Assembly (NCBI RefSeq): GCF_002261185.1
Contig: NZ_NEVQ01000003.1
Span: forward strand, 186,001 to 250,000
DNA length: 64,000 bases
Origin: Bordetella genomosp. 4
GTDB taxonomy: Bacteria; Pseudomonadota; Gammaproteobacteria; Burkholderiales; Burkholderiaceae_B
Direction of reading: 5' to 3'
The notes below the pieces were generated by a model, which was not told where the DNA came from, searched no databases, and saw only the letters and a list, made by a program, of their open reading frames with translations. Positions 1 through 10,182 of this stretch are shown piece by piece. How positions within the stretch are numbered: the stretch's first letter is position 1; each line of letters starts with the position of its first letter. The translations under genes and the position numbers were made by a program.

Positions 1-33
1 GACCCCGCGAAGGTTTGCGCCGGGCGTGTGTAG
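1..33 (+). CDS. possible C-terminal tail of an upstream gene
   Basis: Frame 1 is open from the window edge and stops with TAG at 31-33, giving the short tail DPAKVCAGRV. A strong rho-independent terminator follows 10 bases later, as expected for the end of a plus-strand gene. The fragment is too short to identify the protein. Confidence 0.35.
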   Translation, partial: DPAKVCAGRV

Positions 34-43
34 TACCTAGAAA

Positions 44-76
44 GGGGGGCCTCTTCGGAGGCCCCCCACTTTTTTG
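44..76 (+). terminator. rho-independent terminator
   Basis: A perfect 10-bp GC-rich stem (44-53 with 58-67) closes a TTCG tetraloop and is followed by ACTTTTTTG. It would end a plus-strand transcript entering from the left edge. The ilvA gene on the other strand ends about 125 bases further on. Confidence 0.9.
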
Positions 77-202
77 CGCTGTTGATTTATGGCCGCGACG
101 AGTGAATGGCAAGTGGCGCTAGCAAAACGCCGGAGCATGCGAAATAAAACGGCCCAGAGCAATGCCCCAGGCCGCGTTGACGAGCGATGGATGTCGTGAC
201 GG

Positions 203-1711
203 TTACAGGAACAGCCTGTAGGCAGGATTGTCCGTCTCGTTCCAGTGGGGATAGCCCAATTCGGCGACAAAAGTCTTGAACAATTTCTTGTCCGAAGGCG
301 GAACCTGGATACCTATCAGGATGCGGCCGTAGTCGGCGCCCTGATTACGGTAATGGAACAGGCTGATGTTCCAGTCCGGATTCATCGCATTCAAAAAGCG
401 CATCAGCGCGCCCGGACGTTCGGGGAATTCAAAGCGATACAGCAGCTCATTGCTGGCCAGGGCAGAGTGGCCTCCTACCATGTGGCGCAAGTGCGTCTTG
501 GCCATTTCGTCATGGGTCAAGTCCAGGGTATCAAAACCATGGCGGCGGAAATTTGCCGCGATCTTGTCTGGCTCGGCCGGCGAGTTGATTTGAACGCCGA
601 CAAAGACATGGGCGCGCTGGGCGTCGGATATCCGATAGTTGAACTCCGTGACGCTGCGGTTGCCCACCAGCTCACAGAACCGACGGAAACTGCCGCGTTG
701 TTCGGGCATGGTGACGGCAAATACGGCTTCGCGCATTTCACCGACCTCGGCACGTTCTGCGACGAAACGCAGGCGGTCGAAGTTCATATTGGCGCCGCAT
801 GCGACAGCGATCAAGGTTTTGCCCTTGAGTTTGTGGTCGGCCGCGTATTGTTTGGCCGCCGCGACAGCCATGGCGCCAGCGGGCTCGAGCACGCTGCGTG
901 TATCCGTAAACACGTCTTTGATGGCAGCGCAGATCGCGTCGGTATCGACCACCACGAAATCGTCCACGTATTTGCGCGTCAGTCGGAATGTTTCCGCTCC
1001 TACCATCTTGACCGCCGTGCCATCGGAAAACAAGCCGACGTCATTGAGCTGGACTCGCCGCCCGGCCCGTACGCTGCGCAGCATGGCGTCCGAGTCTTCG
1101 GTCTGGACACCGATGATCTTGATCTCGGGCCGTAGTTGTTTGACATAAGCGGCGACGCCCGAGACCAAGCCACCACCCCCAATAGCGACAAAAATGGCGT
1201 CGATGGGGCCGGGGTGCTGGCGCAAAATCTCCATCCCGATGGTTCCTTGGCCGGCGATCACATCCGGATCATCAAAGGGATGTACGAAGGTGAGTTTTTC
1301 TTTCTTTTCCAGCGTCAACGCATGGGCGTAAGCGTCGGAAAAACTTTCGCCCGCCAGCACGACTTCGCCGCCCAGGCCGCGCACGGCATCGATCTTGACC
1401 TGCGGGCTGGTGGTTGGCATGACGATGACCGCACGGCATCCTAGCCGGCGAGCCGATAAGGCTACGCCCTGCGCGTGATTGCCCGCGGAGGCCGCGATCA
1501 CGCCGCGATTGCGGGCCGCCGGGCTCAGGTTGGCCATCTTGTTGTACGCACCGCGCAGCTTGAAGCTGAACACTGCCTGAGTATCTTCACGCTTGAGCAG
1601 AATCGTGTTCGAAATTCGCTGAGACAACTGAGTGGCGGTTTCGAGGGGGGATTCGACAGCGACGTCGTAGACCTTGGAGGTCAGGATGCGTTTTAGATAA
1701 TCGTCAGACAT
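203..1711 (-). CDS. ilvA: threonine ammonia-lyase, biosynthetic
   Basis: The product deaminates L-threonine to 2-oxobutanoate, the first step of isoleucine synthesis, using PLP in the cytoplasm. In the 502-residue protein the PLP lysine lies in the SFKLRGA motif (Lys51), the phosphate-binding GGGGLVSG loop is at about 178-185, and the last third carries the two ACT-like regulatory domains of the biosynthetic, isoleucine-inhibited enzyme. The frame stays open upstream to 1858, but MSDDYLKRILTSKVYDV at 1711 is the family's usual N-terminus, so I chose that ATG. It is divergent from the membrane protein at 1940. Confidence 0.95.
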   Translation of the reverse strand: MSDDYLKRILTSKVYDVAVESPLETATQLSQRISNTILLKREDTQAVFSFKLRGAYNKMANLSPAARNRGVIAASAGNHAQGVALSARRLGCRAVIVMPTTSPQVKIDAVRGLGGEVVLAGESFSDAYAHALTLEKKEKLTFVHPFDDPDVIAGQGTIGMEILRQHPGPIDAIFVAIGGGGLVSGVAAYVKQLRPEIKIIGVQTEDSDAMLRSVRAGRRVQLNDVGLFSDGTAVKMVGAETFRLTRKYVDDFVVVDTDAICAAIKDVFTDTRSVLEPAGAMAVAAAKQYAADHKLKGKTLIAVACGANMNFDRLRFVAERAEVGEMREAVFAVTMPEQRGSFRRFCELVGNRSVTEFNYRISDAQRAHVFVGVQINSPAEPDKIAANFRRHGFDTLDLTHDEMAKTHLRHMVGGHSALASNELLYRFEFPERPGALMRFLNAMNPDWNISLFHYRNQGADYGRILIGIQVPPSDKKLFKTFVAELGYPHWNETDNPAYRLFL

Positions 1712-1939
1712 GATGGCGTAAAAGGCCGGGTGAGAGAAATAAGGCGTGGGCCAGATTACCACAGCGTCCGGCGCGACTTTGCCGTCCGGGCTACACTGCC
1801 GCCCATCCGGTATCGATTGATCGATCTTCGCGCGCCGCATTGCGCTTTGAATGGGCAACGCGTGTCGCGTGTGCGGCTTCGTGCCGCGCCCCTCGCCGGG
1901 GCTCTATGAGGAAATATTGGGCAACTCGTCCGTGGCGCC

Positions 1940-2485
1940 ATGGAACAAAGTCTACTGAGTGCGGTGCATTGGTTATTAGCGGTCTTGGCATTGCCAACGA
2001 TCGGTTTGCCCGCCATCTTTTTGATCAGCCTGATTTCGGCGACGCTGCTGCCTTTGGGATCCGAGCCGGCCGTCTTCGGGTTCGTGAAATTGGCCCCGGA
2101 TATGTTCTGGCCAGCCGTCCTGGTGGCCACGGTGGGCAACACCATCGGCGGCGCGATCAGCTACGCCATGGGACTTGGCGCGCACCGGGCCCTGGAACGC
2201 TGGCGTGAGAAGCATCCCCATCTGTCTTCGGAGGGTGGGGAGCCTGTCATGGGCAAGAATATGCGCAGCCGCTGGCATCAATATGCCCAGCAATGGTTGC
2301 ATCGCATGGGACCGCCTGCCTTGCTCCTGTCCTGGTTGCCTGCCGTAGGCGACCCGCTATGTGCGGTAGCCGGGTGGCTGCGCCTGGCATTCTGGCCCTG
2401 CGTGCTGTACATGGCCATTGGGAAATTCGCTCGCTACACAGTGATGACCGCAGGCCTGTTATGGTTTTTTCCGCAGCCGGTGTAG
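1940..2485 (+). CDS. DedA/YqaA-family integral membrane protein
   Basis: This 181-residue membrane protein has several hydrophobic segments (about 8-40, 52-75, 125-150, 155-175). The motif around SATLLPLGSEP and a Gly-rich GNTIGGAISY region recall the YqaA branch of the DedA (VTT/SNARE-associated) family, thought to act in membrane homeostasis or lipid transport. The ATG starts the first hydrophobic stretch. It is followed by its own terminator at 2573. The exact substrate is unknown. Confidence 0.8.
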   Translation: MEQSLLSAVHWLLAVLALPTIGLPAIFLISLISATLLPLGSEPAVFGFVKLAPDMFWPAVLVATVGNTIGGAISYAMGLGAHRALERWREKHPHLSSEGGEPVMGKNMRSRWHQYAQQWLHRMGPPALLLSWLPAVGDPLCAVAGWLRLAFWPCVLYMAIGKFARYTVMTAGLLWFFPQPV

Positions 2486-2572
2486 TGCTGGAAGATGGGC
2501 TGCTGAATGGCCCGGTCGACCTTAACCCATTGGCATGTATGCGTTTTTTATACATTACGCTATTTCGTCAAG

Positions 2573-2594
2573 GGGCGGGGCACCGCCGTTTTTT
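2573..2594 (+). terminator. rho-independent terminator after the YqaA-like gene
   Basis: A short GC stem (GGCGG/CCGCC around a GGCA loop, 2574-2587) is followed by GTTTTTT. It separates the membrane-protein gene from the downstream flavoenzyme. The rest of the gap holds an AT-rich stretch (TCATAAAATGATTC near 2634) that could carry the next promoter. Confidence 0.65.
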
Positions 2595-2675
2595 CAGACG
2601 CGTCAGCACGCCGCAGGGCAATTTCTGCGCAATGTCATAAAATGATTCTTTAAGGGCCATTCCCAGTCTTGTTTC

Positions 2676-5600
2676 ATGAACGCCCCCCTCGCCAGCCAAA
2701 TCCTCTCTGAGGCGATTCCGCCCGCAGCTACTGCGCGTTTGCGCGAAATTCCGTACAACTACACCTCGTTCTCCGATCGCGAGATCGTGGGCCGTCTGTT
2801 AGGCGAAGACGCCTGGCAATGGCTCTGCGATCTGCGTGGCGAACGGCGCACCGGCCGGTCCGCACGGATGCTGTACGAGGTGTTGGGCGATATCTGGGTG
2901 GTACGCCGCAATCCCTATTTGCAGGACGATCTGCTCGACAACCCGAAACGGCGCAAGCTGTTGATCGAAGCACTCCATCATCGTCTGAGCGAAATCGACA
3001 AGCGCCGCGAGCCGGATTCGCCTACCGAAGCCGGCCATGACCCGCAGCGCGACAGTAAAGTCGTCGAGCTGCTGGCCCGCGCGCGCTCGGCCATCGCGGC
3101 GTTCGAGAGCGAGTTCGATCAAACCCAGCACCTGCGCAAGCAAGCCCAGAAAGTGCTGGGCCGCATCACAGCCAAGGACAATATCAAGTTCGATGGTCTG
3201 TCGCGGGTGTCTCACGTGACCGATGCGACGGACTGGCGCGTCGAATATCCCTTTGTCGTACTGACTCCGGACAACGAGTCCGAGATCGCCGCCCTGGTGC
3301 GCGCCTGTATTGAGCTGGGCCTGACCATCATTCCTCGCGGGGGCGGCACCGGCTATACCGGCGGCGCGATCCCATTGACCTGGAAATCGGCTGTCATCAA
3401 TACCGAGAAATTCGACACGCTGGGTGCGGTCGAGTCCTGTATCTTGCCCGGCCTGACCGAACCCGCGGCCGTGGTGTTTGCCGGGGCAGGGGTTGTGACC
3501 AAGCGCGTCGCCGAGGCTGCCGAACAGGCGGGATTCGTGTTTGCGGTGGATCCGACTTCGGCAGAGGCCTCGTGCGTGGGCGGCAACATCGCCATGAACG
3601 CGGGCGGAAAAAAAGCCGTGCTGTGGGGCACGGCGCTGGATAACCTGGCCTGGTGGCGCATGGTCGATCCCAACGGCAACTGGCTGGAGGTCACCCGCCT
3701 GGATCACAATCTGGGCAAGATCCACGACGTCGAGACCGCGCGGTTCGAGCTGAAATGGTTCGACGGCAGCGGTCAGCCTGGCGAAAAACTGCTGAAGACC
3801 GAATTGCTCGAAATCGCCGGCAAGGTGTTCCGCAAAGAAGGCCTGGGCAAAGACGTCACCGATAAATTCCTGGCGGGCCTGCCTGGCGTGCAAAAAGAAG
3901 GCTGCGACGGCCTGATCACGTCGGCGCGGTGGGTGCTGCATCGCATGCCGCGTCATACGCGCACGGTCTGTATGGAGTTTTTCGGTCAGGCTCGCGATGC
4001 GATTCCGTCGATCGTCGAGGTCAAGGGTTACCTGGATGGCGAGGGCCGCGCACGCGGGGCCATTCTGGCAGGCCTGGAGCATCTGGACGAACGCTACCTG
4101 CGCGCGGTCGGCTATGCGACCAAGAGCAAACGCGGCACGCTGCCAAAAATGGTGTTGATTGGCGATATCGTCGGTGACGATGAGGACGCGGTGGCGGTTG
4201 CTGCCAGCGAGGTCGTGCGTCTGGCCAACACGCGCCACGGCGAGGGCTTCGTCGCCGTCAGTGCCGAGGCGCGCAAGAAATTCTGGCTCGACCGTTCGCG
4301 TACGGCGGCGATCGCCCGCCATACCAATGCGTTCAAGATCAATGAAGACGTGGTCATCCCGTTGTCGCGCATGGGCGAGTACACGGATCACATCGAACGC
4401 ATCAACATCGAACTGTCGACGCGCAACAAGCTCAAGCTGTTGACCGCGCTGGATGCTTATCTGTCCGAACCTTTGCCTGTGGGCAAAGCCGAGGACGAGG
4501 ATGATGAGATCACGCGTACCCAGACGCTGGCCGAGCGGACCAGTCACGCGAAGGAGGTCTTGGCCGAGGTGCGCCGGCGCTGGCAATGGCTGCTGGACAA
4601 TCTCGACTTGCCGCTGCGCCAGGCATTGCCGGATCTGGCCAGCGTGGGCATGACGCCCTTGCAAGGTGCTTTGTCTGATCGTGTAGCTGCCCAACCAGAC
4701 GCTCGCCTTTTTGATGTGGTGCAGGATCGCACGATACGCGTGTCCTGGAAGACCGAAGTCCTGGCGCCGTTGCAGAACGTTTTTTCCGGTGCGACGGGCG
4801 CGCACATCGTGGACGAACTCAAGGCCATACACGCTCGCGTGCTGAAGGGGCGTGTATTCGTTGCGCTGCATATGCATGCGGGCGATGGCAACGTGCACAC
4901 CAACATCCCGGTCAACTCCGACGATTACGAGATGCTGACCGAGGCCCACCAGGCAGTGGATCGCATCATGCAGATCGCACGGGATCTGGATGGCGTGATC
5001 TCGGGCGAGCACGGTATCGGGCTGACCAAGTATGAGTTCCTGACCGAGGCCGAGCTGGCGCCATTTCAGGAATACAAGCGCCGTGTCGACCCGCGCGGGC
5101 ATTTCAACGCAGGCAAACTGATGCCGGGTGCAGATTTGCGCCACGCCTGGACGCCTAGTTTCAGTCTGATGGGGCACGAATCGCTGATCATGCAGCAGAG
5201 CGATATCGGCGCGATCTCTGCATCGGTCAAAGACTGTCTGCGCTGCGGCAAGTGCAAGCCCGTCTGCGCCACGCATGTGCCGCGCGCCAATCTGCTGTAT
5301 TCGCCTCGCAACAAGATCCTGGCCACATCGCTGCTGGTCGAAGCGTTCCTCTACGAGGAGCAGACCCGTCGCGGCGTCAGCTTGAAGCACTGGGAAGAGT
5401 TCGAGGACGTTGCCGACCACTGCACGGTTTGCCACAAGTGCTACAACCCCTGTCCGGTAGATATCGATTTTGGCGACGTGTCGATGAATATGCGGGCGTT
5501 GTTGCGACGGATGGGGCGCAAGTCCTTTAATCCGGGCACGGCGGCGGCCATGTTCTTTTTGAATGCGAAAGATCCGGCCACGATCAATGCGACGCGCAAG

Positions 5601-6635
5601 GCGATGGTGGGCGTCGGGTACAAGGCCCAGCGTCTGGCCAATGATGTGTTGTCGTCGTTTGCGCGCAAGCAGACCGCGCATCCGCCTGCCACGGTCGGCA
5701 AGCCGCCGCTGCGCGAACAGATCGTGCACTTCGTCAACAAGAAAATGCCGGGCGGTCTGCCCAAGCAAAGCGCACGCAAGCTGCTCGACATCGAAGATGC
5801 CAATTACGTGCCCATCATTCGCGATCCCAAGACCACGTCGGCGGATACCGAGGCGGTATTTTATTTCCCGGGTTGCGGATCGGAGCGTTTGTTTTCGCAG
5901 GTAGGGCTGGCTACGCAAGCCATGCTCTGGCACGCAGGCGTGCAGACTGTCTTGCCGCCGGGCTATCTATGTTGCGGTTATCCGCAGCGTGGCAATGGCA
6001 TGAACGACAAGGCCGAACAGATCATCACGGATAACCGGGTACTGTTCCATCGTGTGGCGAACACGTTGAACTACCTGGACATCAAGACGGTCGTGGTGAG
6101 CTGCGGGACGTGTTATGACCAGCTGGCCGGCTATGAATTCGAAAAAATCTTTCCGGGCTGCCGTCTGATCGATATTCACGAATATCTGCTGGAAAAGGGC
6201 ATCAAGCTCGATGGCATCACCGGTACTCGCTACATGTACCACGATCCTTGCCACACGCCGATGAAGCTGCAGGATCCGATGAAGACCGTGCGTTCACTCG
6301 TAGGCGATGGGGCGATCAAGACGGATCGTTGCTGTGGCGAATCGGGGACCTTGGCGGTGACGCGTCCTGACGTATCTACTCAGGTGCGTTTCCGCAAGCA
6401 AGAGGAACTGCTTAAAAACCAGAACACCTTGCGTCAGGATGGATACGCCGGGGATATCAAAGTACTGACATCTTGTCCGTCGTGTCTGCAGGGCTTGTCG
6501 CGCTATGAGGGTGATACGGCTATGGATGCGGATTACATCGTTGTTGAGATGGCGCGGAATATTCTTGGTGAGCAGTGGATGGAGGAGTATGTTAGGCGGG
6601 CTAACTCGGGGGGGATTGAGCGGGTGCTCGTGTAA
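2676..6635 (+). CDS. DUF3683/FAD-linked oxidase/Fe-S (GlcD-GlcF type) fusion oxidoreductase
   Basis: This 1319-residue protein has four parts. Residues about 20-160 match the DUF3683 region seen only in such fusions. A PCMH-type FAD domain has its pyrophosphate loop [13 protein letters not shown] near 217-229. An FAD-oxidase C-terminal domain runs to about 830 ([19 protein letters not shown]). Two 4Fe-4S motifs ([11 protein letters not shown] about 853; [12 protein letters not shown] about 916) precede two CCG domains ([31 protein letters not shown]). The arrangement fuses GlcD-like and GlcF-like parts, so oxidation of a 2-hydroxy acid such as D-lactate with transfer to quinones is likely. 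The true substrate cannot be read from sequence. Convergent with pxpA across repeat element 1. Confidence 0.85.
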   Translation: MNAPLASQILSEAIPPAATARLREIPYNYTSFSDREIVGRLLGEDAWQWLCDLRGERRTGRSARMLYEVLGDIWVVRRNPYLQDDLLDNPKRRKLLIEALHHRLSEIDKRREPDSPTEAGHDPQRDSKVVELLARARSAIAAFESEFDQTQHLRKQAQKVLGRITAKDNIKFDGLSRVSHVTDATDWRVEYPFVVLTPDNESEIAALVRACIELGLTIIPRGGGTGYTGGAIPLTWKSAVINTEKFDTLGAVESCILPGLTEPAAVVFAGAGVVTKRVAEAAEQAGFVFAVDPTSAEASCVGGNIAMNAGGKKAVLWGTALDNLAWWRMVDPNGNWLEVTRLDHNLGKIHDVETARFELKWFDGSGQPGEKLLKTELLEIAGKVFRKEGLGKDVTDKFLAGLPGVQKEGCDGLITSARWVLHRMPRHTRTVCMEFFGQARDAIPSIVEVKGYLDGEGRARGAILAGLEHLDERYLRAVGYATKSKRGTLPKMVLIGDIVGDDEDAVAVAASEVVRLANTRHGEGFVAVSAEARKKFWLDRSRTAAIARHTNAFKINEDVVIPLSRMGEYTDHIERINIELSTRNKLKLLTALDAYLSEPLPVGKAEDEDDEITRTQTLAERTSHAKEVLAEVRRRWQWLLDNLDLPLRQALPDLASVGMTPLQGALSDRVAAQPDARLFDVVQDRTIRVSWKTEVLAPLQNVFSGATGAHIVDELKAIHARVLKGRVFVALHMHAGDGNVHTNIPVNSDDYEMLTEAHQAVDRIMQIARDLDGVISGEHGIGLTKYEFLTEAELAPFQEYKRRVDPRGHFNAGKLMPGADLRHAWTPSFSLMGHESLIMQQSDIGAISASVKDCLRCGKCKPVCATHVPRANLLYSPRNKILATSLLVEAFLYEEQTRRGVSLKHWEEFEDVADHCTVCHKCYNPCPVDIDFGDVSMNMRALLRRMGRKSFNPGTAAAMFFLNAKDPATINATRKAMVGVGYKAQRLANDVLSSFARKQTAHPPATVGKPPLREQIVHFVNKKMPGGLPKQSARKLLDIEDANYVPIIRDPKTTSADTEAVFYFPGCGSERLFSQVGLATQAMLWHAGVQTVLPPGYLCCGYPQRGNGMNDKAEQIITDNRVLFHRVANTLNYLDIKTVVVSCGTCYDQLAGYEFEKIFPGCRLIDIHEYLLEKGIKLDGITGTRYMYHDPCHTPMKLQDPMKTVRSLVGDGAIKTDRCCGESGTLAVTRPDVSTQVRFRKQEELLKNQNTLRQDGYAGDIKVLTSCPSCLQGLSRYEGDTAMDADYIVVEMARNILGEQWMEEYVRRANSGGIERVLV

Positions 6636-6678
6636 GGGGGGCGGTGCCTCTTAGGACGAGGTAGGGGTTCTATTGGTC

Positions 6679-6840
6679 GTCGAGCCGAGGCAATCGGCCC
6701 GGCCGGGCTTCACAAAGTCGGTCCGGCGCGCGGGCGCCGGACACCGTGTTCGCTCACCTCGTCCGCGCCTGCGCGCTCCCTACGGTGTCCGCTCCACTCG
6801 ACTTTGAGGCGCCCGGCCGGGCCGATTGCCTCGGCTCGAC
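6679..6840 (+). repeat. palindromic module A
   Basis: Two perfectly complementary 30-bp arms (6679-6708 and 6811-6840, starting GTCGAG) enclose 102 bp. Inside the arms a TTCAC/GAGGC internal loop is followed by a short AAAGTC/GACTTT helix, then a GC-rich hairpin (GGTCCGGCGC region). It is in sense with the upstream plus-strand gene and is followed by a T-run at about 6892-6897. Confidence 0.9.
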
Positions 6841-7373
6841 TGGCAGCAATTAGAGCTCTCTGCATCGCTGGCACGACTTTCTTGCTTGGCGTTTTTTCGC
6901 AGCCGCATTGGTAGAGAGAAAGATCTTGCGGTGCTGCTTTCGGCGGCCGCCCTGCGCGGCCACCTCAAGCGATCGGTCCGGGCATGCGGGAGGGGTGGCG
7001 TGGTGCCTAGTTGGAAGATCTGCTTGGCCGCGAGTGAGGCTTGCGGCGATGATGCATAGCGCAGGTTTTCTGCCGGCGTATCCGTAGCATGCCCGTGCTC
7101 TGGATCAGAGTTCATTCGCAGACCTGATTTGCGCTCACCATGACCGCGCTATAACGAGTGCCATGCGTGGCATTACGTCAATGTGACTCGAGAGATCTTT
7201 TGTCCGGCAACGGTGCCACAGCGTCTGCATGCAGATCCCGAACGCGATGACCGGGTGTGCAGGGCACCCGGTCATCGCAGCCCTGCAAGATCTTTCTCTT
7301 CACCCAGGCTGACACAGAAAAATGCCAAGCAAAAAAGCCGTGCCAGCGATGTGATGAGCTTGAGTTACTGCGA

Positions 7374-7537
7374 GTCGATGCGGGGCAGTGGCTGCGTGGG
7401 GGCGCCTCGTTGGCGAGCGGAGCGGACACCGTAGGTAGGCCCGAACGGGCCGGACGAGGTGAGCGAACGCGGTGTCCGGCGCCCGCGCGCCGGACCGCCA
7501 ACGTGAAGCCCCCACGCAGCCACTGCCCCGCATCGAC
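7374..7537 (-). repeat. palindromic module B
   Basis: Perfect 30-bp arms (7374-7403, 7508-7537) enclose 104 bp. Read on the minus strand it has the same internal order as module A (TTCAC, short helix GTTGGCG/CGCCAAC, GC-rich hairpins, GAGGC). The arm sequence differs from A and equals that of module C. It ends 12 bp from the pxpA stop codon and is in sense with pxpA. Confidence 0.9.
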
Positions 7538-7549
7538 GTCCAATAGCAC

Positions 7550-8320
7550 TCAAACCTTCCGAATCTCAACTCCCGCCTTCAGCAACGCCTCTCTAAGCCC
7601 TTCAGCAAACACCACCGCATTAGGCTGATCCCCATGAATGCAAAGCGTGTCTGCTTGAACCGGAACATCACGTCCATTGACCGAGCGGACAACTCGATCC
7701 TGGACCATGCGCAGCACCTGGGCGACGGCAGTATCGAGATCCTCGATCATCGCGCCCGCCTGTGTGCGAGGCGTCAGGGATCCATCATCCTGGTAAGTGC
7801 GATCGGCAAACACCTCATTGGCAGCCCGCAAACCGAGTTCATTGGCAGCCTCGATGAGATAGCTGCCCGGTAAACCATACAGGACAAGGCTTGCATCGAC
7901 ATCGTGAACCGCCCGAGCGATGGCTTGCGCTAGAGGGCGGTCTTTGACGGCCATGTTGTAGAGCGCGCCGTGAGCTTTGACATGATGCAGACGCGTGCCC
8001 TGCGTGGCAGCGACGGCGGCCAGGGCGCCGACCTGGTAGACCACCATATCGTAGGCTTCTTGCGGCGTGACCTGCATCGGGCGGCGGCCGAAGCCCACCA
8101 GATCGGGCAGGCTCGGGTGGGCGCCGATTGATACGTTGTGCTTCAGCGCAGCGGCGACCGTCTTGCGCATGGTAGAGGGATCGCCACCATGAAATCCACA
8201 GGCGACGTTCGCTGAGCTGACAAACTGCAGCACCGCATCGTCGTTGCCCATGTGCCAGGCGCCATAGCTTTCGCCCATGTCGCAGTTCAGATCGATGACG
8301 AGATTGGTCGTGGCGGTCAT
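7550..8320 (-). CDS. pxpA: 5-oxoprolinase subunit A (LamB/YcsF family)
   Basis: This is the 256-residue component of ATP-dependent 5-oxoprolinase, which opens 5-oxoproline (pyroglutamate) to glutamate with PxpB and PxpC in the cytoplasm. The N-terminal DLNCDMGES and ANVACGFHGGDP motifs are typical of the family. It is last in the minus-strand run VOC-pxpB-pxpC-pxpA, 114 bp after pxpC, so it may have its own ribosome entry. Its stop lies almost against palindrome B. Confidence 0.93.
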   Translation of the reverse strand: MTATTNLVIDLNCDMGESYGAWHMGNDDAVLQFVSSANVACGFHGGDPSTMRKTVAAALKHNVSIGAHPSLPDLVGFGRRPMQVTPQEAYDMVVYQVGALAAVAATQGTRLHHVKAHGALYNMAVKDRPLAQAIARAVHDVDASLVLYGLPGSYLIEAANELGLRAANEVFADRTYQDDGSLTPRTQAGAMIEDLDTAVAQVLRMVQDRVVRSVNGRDVPVQADTLCIHGDQPNAVVFAEGLREALLKAGVEIRKV

Positions 8321-8434
8321 GATGAAGTTCCTGATAGAACGAATGATTGTGAGTGGCCGTGACGGTGCAGGGTGGGCGTCGGATTCTGTGTTCGACGTCT
8401 AGCCGAGGATCAACATAATCCTAACCCGTAGACG

Positions 8435-9436
8435 TCAGGTGCGCAGCAATGCCCGTAACGGCGCGAGCGCTTCCTGCAGCTGCGTGAAGGCTTCTTCGCG
8501 CTCGCCGTCGAGCCGTTGCGCTTCGTCGAGCTCGATCGATGCAAAGCGCACGCTTTGCCCGGGCCTGCGTTGTGCGAGGTCGGGCAAATCGACTGAGATG
8601 ACCTGCGCGATTTTGGGATAGCCACCGGTACTCTGGCGATCGGCCATGAGGACAATGGCTTCGCCACCGGATGGAACCTGAATGGTGCCGTAACCGGTCG
8701 CTTCGGACAGAATCTGGCGCGGCGTGGTCATGGCCAGCGGTGGGCCTTCCAGCCGATAGCCCATGCGATCCGATTGTGTGCTGATGCGGAATTCGGCATG
8801 CAAGAGATCGTGTTGCGACTCGGGGGTGAATTCGTCCCAGTGCACACCCGGGAGCAAGCGCAAGTAGTCCCGTGTCCGTCCTGACAACGCAGACGGCACA
8901 TAAACGCGGATTTGCCATAGTGCCTGAGCCAATTCGGATAGCGACTCTGGCGCAGTGGGCAGTGATGCGTGCAGCCCGATGACATCGCCTTTGGCCAAGG
9001 CGCGCCCCGCATGGCCGCCAAAGCCGCCACGTACATAAGTGCTCGTGCTGCCCAGGACAGGCGTTAGCGCATAGCCTCCATGAACAGCGAGATAGGCTCG
9101 TACGCCCGTATCTGGAGGCGCAGCGCCAAACGCCAATACATCACCCGCACGCGCGATCAGAGGGCGATAGCCTGCAACCGGATTGCCGTTGAGCGTGGGC
9201 TGCAAGTTGGCGCCGGTCATGGCAAAACAGGCGGGCGCCTCGAATCGCAGCGTCGGACCCGTCAGGGTGATTTCCAAAGAGGCGTGATCTGCATCGTTGC
9301 CCGCCAGCAAGTTCGCCAGCCGATGGGCTTTCAGATCCATCGCGCCACAGACGGGGACTCCCACGTGCTGGCTGCCGGTGCGGCCAAGGTCCTGGAATGT
9401 CGACAATAGACCCGGTTTGAGGACGGTGATACTCAT
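8435..9436 (-). CDS. pxpC: 5-oxoprolinase subunit C (biotin-dependent carboxyltransferase-like, KipA family)
   Basis: This 333-residue protein has the family N-terminus (ITVLKPGLLSTFQDLGR) and the motif SDRMGYRLEGP, and ends with the QSTGGYPKIAQV region. It forms the catalytic complex with PxpB. Its start overlaps the pxpB stop by four bases, which suggests translational coupling. The name 'urea carboxylase-related' sometimes given to this family would be misleading here because pxpA and pxpB are adjacent. Confidence 0.93.
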   Translation of the reverse strand: MSITVLKPGLLSTFQDLGRTGSQHVGVPVCGAMDLKAHRLANLLAGNDADHASLEITLTGPTLRFEAPACFAMTGANLQPTLNGNPVAGYRPLIARAGDVLAFGAAPPDTGVRAYLAVHGGYALTPVLGSTSTYVRGGFGGHAGRALAKGDVIGLHASLPTAPESLSELAQALWQIRVYVPSALSGRTRDYLRLLPGVHWDEFTPESQHDLLHAEFRISTQSDRMGYRLEGPPLAMTTPRQILSEATGYGTIQVPSGGEAIVLMADRQSTGGYPKIAQVISVDLPDLAQRRPGQSVRFASIELDEAQRLDGEREEAFTQLQEALAPLRALLRT

Positions 9437-10158
9437 CGCTTTGTCTCGCGCAGACGGTCAAACTCGGCCGCGTCGATCGGCACAAAGCGTACTCGATCAC
9501 CGGGCTGCATCAGGGTCGAGGGCGTACGCGCCGGATCGAATAGCGATAGCGGGGTCGCACCGATGATGTTCCATCCGCCTGGCAAGCGGCTGGGATACAG
9601 CACGCTTTGACGATTGGCGACGGCGACGGAGCCGGGAGGTACCGCTGTGCGCGGTGACGCGCGGCGAGGGATGTTCAAGCGCTCGTCGTGTACGCCGATG
9701 TACGGCAGACCTGGGGCGAATCCCAGCATGAACACCAGATTGCCCGGTTGTGTGTGCAACGCGATGACCTCGTCGGTCGAGATGCCGGCATGCCGAGCCA
9801 CCTCGTCCAGATCGGGGCCATATTCCCCGCCATAACAGACCGGGATCTCGACATCTCCCCCCGTTTGCGTATCGGGGGTGATGCCTTGCGACAGGATCCG
9901 TTCGATTTGTGCCGCGAGCTCAGCGTAACGCGGTCCGTGCCGGCCATTAGGCTGGTAATGAACGGCCAGTGCAATGAATGACGGCACCACGTCCGTCACA
10001 CCGGGCAGCTCGGCTTGCCGCAGCAGATTCGCCGCGGCCAGGCACAGGCGGCCGATCGACATGTCGATCTGGTCGCCAAAGTAAATCATCAGGCAACGAT
10101 CGCCTTGGGGCTGAATGCGCCAGGCGGCTGAACTGGATGTGAGGGGAGATTCGTTCAC
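9433..10158 (-). CDS. pxpB: 5-oxoprolinase subunit B (KipI family)
   Basis: The 241-residue product carries the allophanate-hydrolase subunit 1 domain. Family features include GDRCLMIYFG near the N-terminus, FIALAVHYQP, and the C-terminal GFAPGLPYIG and LPGGWNIIG motifs. It pairs with PxpC. It starts 24 bp after the VOC gene and overlaps pxpC, consistent with one operon. Confidence 0.92.
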   Translation of the reverse strand: MNESPLTSSSAAWRIQPQGDRCLMIYFGDQIDMSIGRLCLAAANLLRQAELPGVTDVVPSFIALAVHYQPNGRHGPRYAELAAQIERILSQGITPDTQTGGDVEIPVCYGGEYGPDLDEVARHAGISTDEVIALHTQPGNLVFMLGFAPGLPYIGVHDERLNIPRRASPRTAVPPGSVAVANRQSVLYPSRLPGGWNIIGATPLSLFDPARTPSTLMQPGDRVRFVPIDAAEFDRLRETKR

Positions 10159-10182
10159 CAGGGCAACCGCCTCCAGACGGGA

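Larger units (their letters stand above)
6667..7551. repeat. composite structured repeat element 1 (two inward-facing palindromic modules)
   Basis: The whole 914-bp gap between the flavoenzyme (ends 6635) and pxpA (ends 7550) is this element. It has an outer leader (TTCTATTGG), palindrome A (6679-6840), a roughly 100-bp flank containing ATCGCTGGCACGA, TTTTTT and AAGATCTTGC, an imperfect hairpin (6936-6970), a central core, a perfect 14-bp hairpin (7244-7278), an inverted flank, palindrome B (7374-7537) and an inverted leader. The core includes CATGCGTGGCATTACGTCAA near 7160 and is shared, inverted, with element 2. No credible coding region is present. Confidence 0.9.

Noticed and set aside
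1712-1939. Leader-peptide attenuator for ilvA
   Set aside because: The divergent gap has no run of Ile/Leu/Val/Thr codons with a following terminator on the ilvA strand.
2799-5933. 1044-codon open frame on the strand opposite the flavoenzyme gene
   Set aside because: It is the complement of a well-supported FAD/Fe-S coding sequence with all expected motifs. Long antisense frames are common at this GC content, and the translation shows no recognisable domain.
7178-7569. Several 80-120 codon frames inside the composite repeat elements
   Set aside because: They run through palindrome arms in several frames, differ between copies, and have no ribosome sites or domain features. The sequence is better explained by structure.
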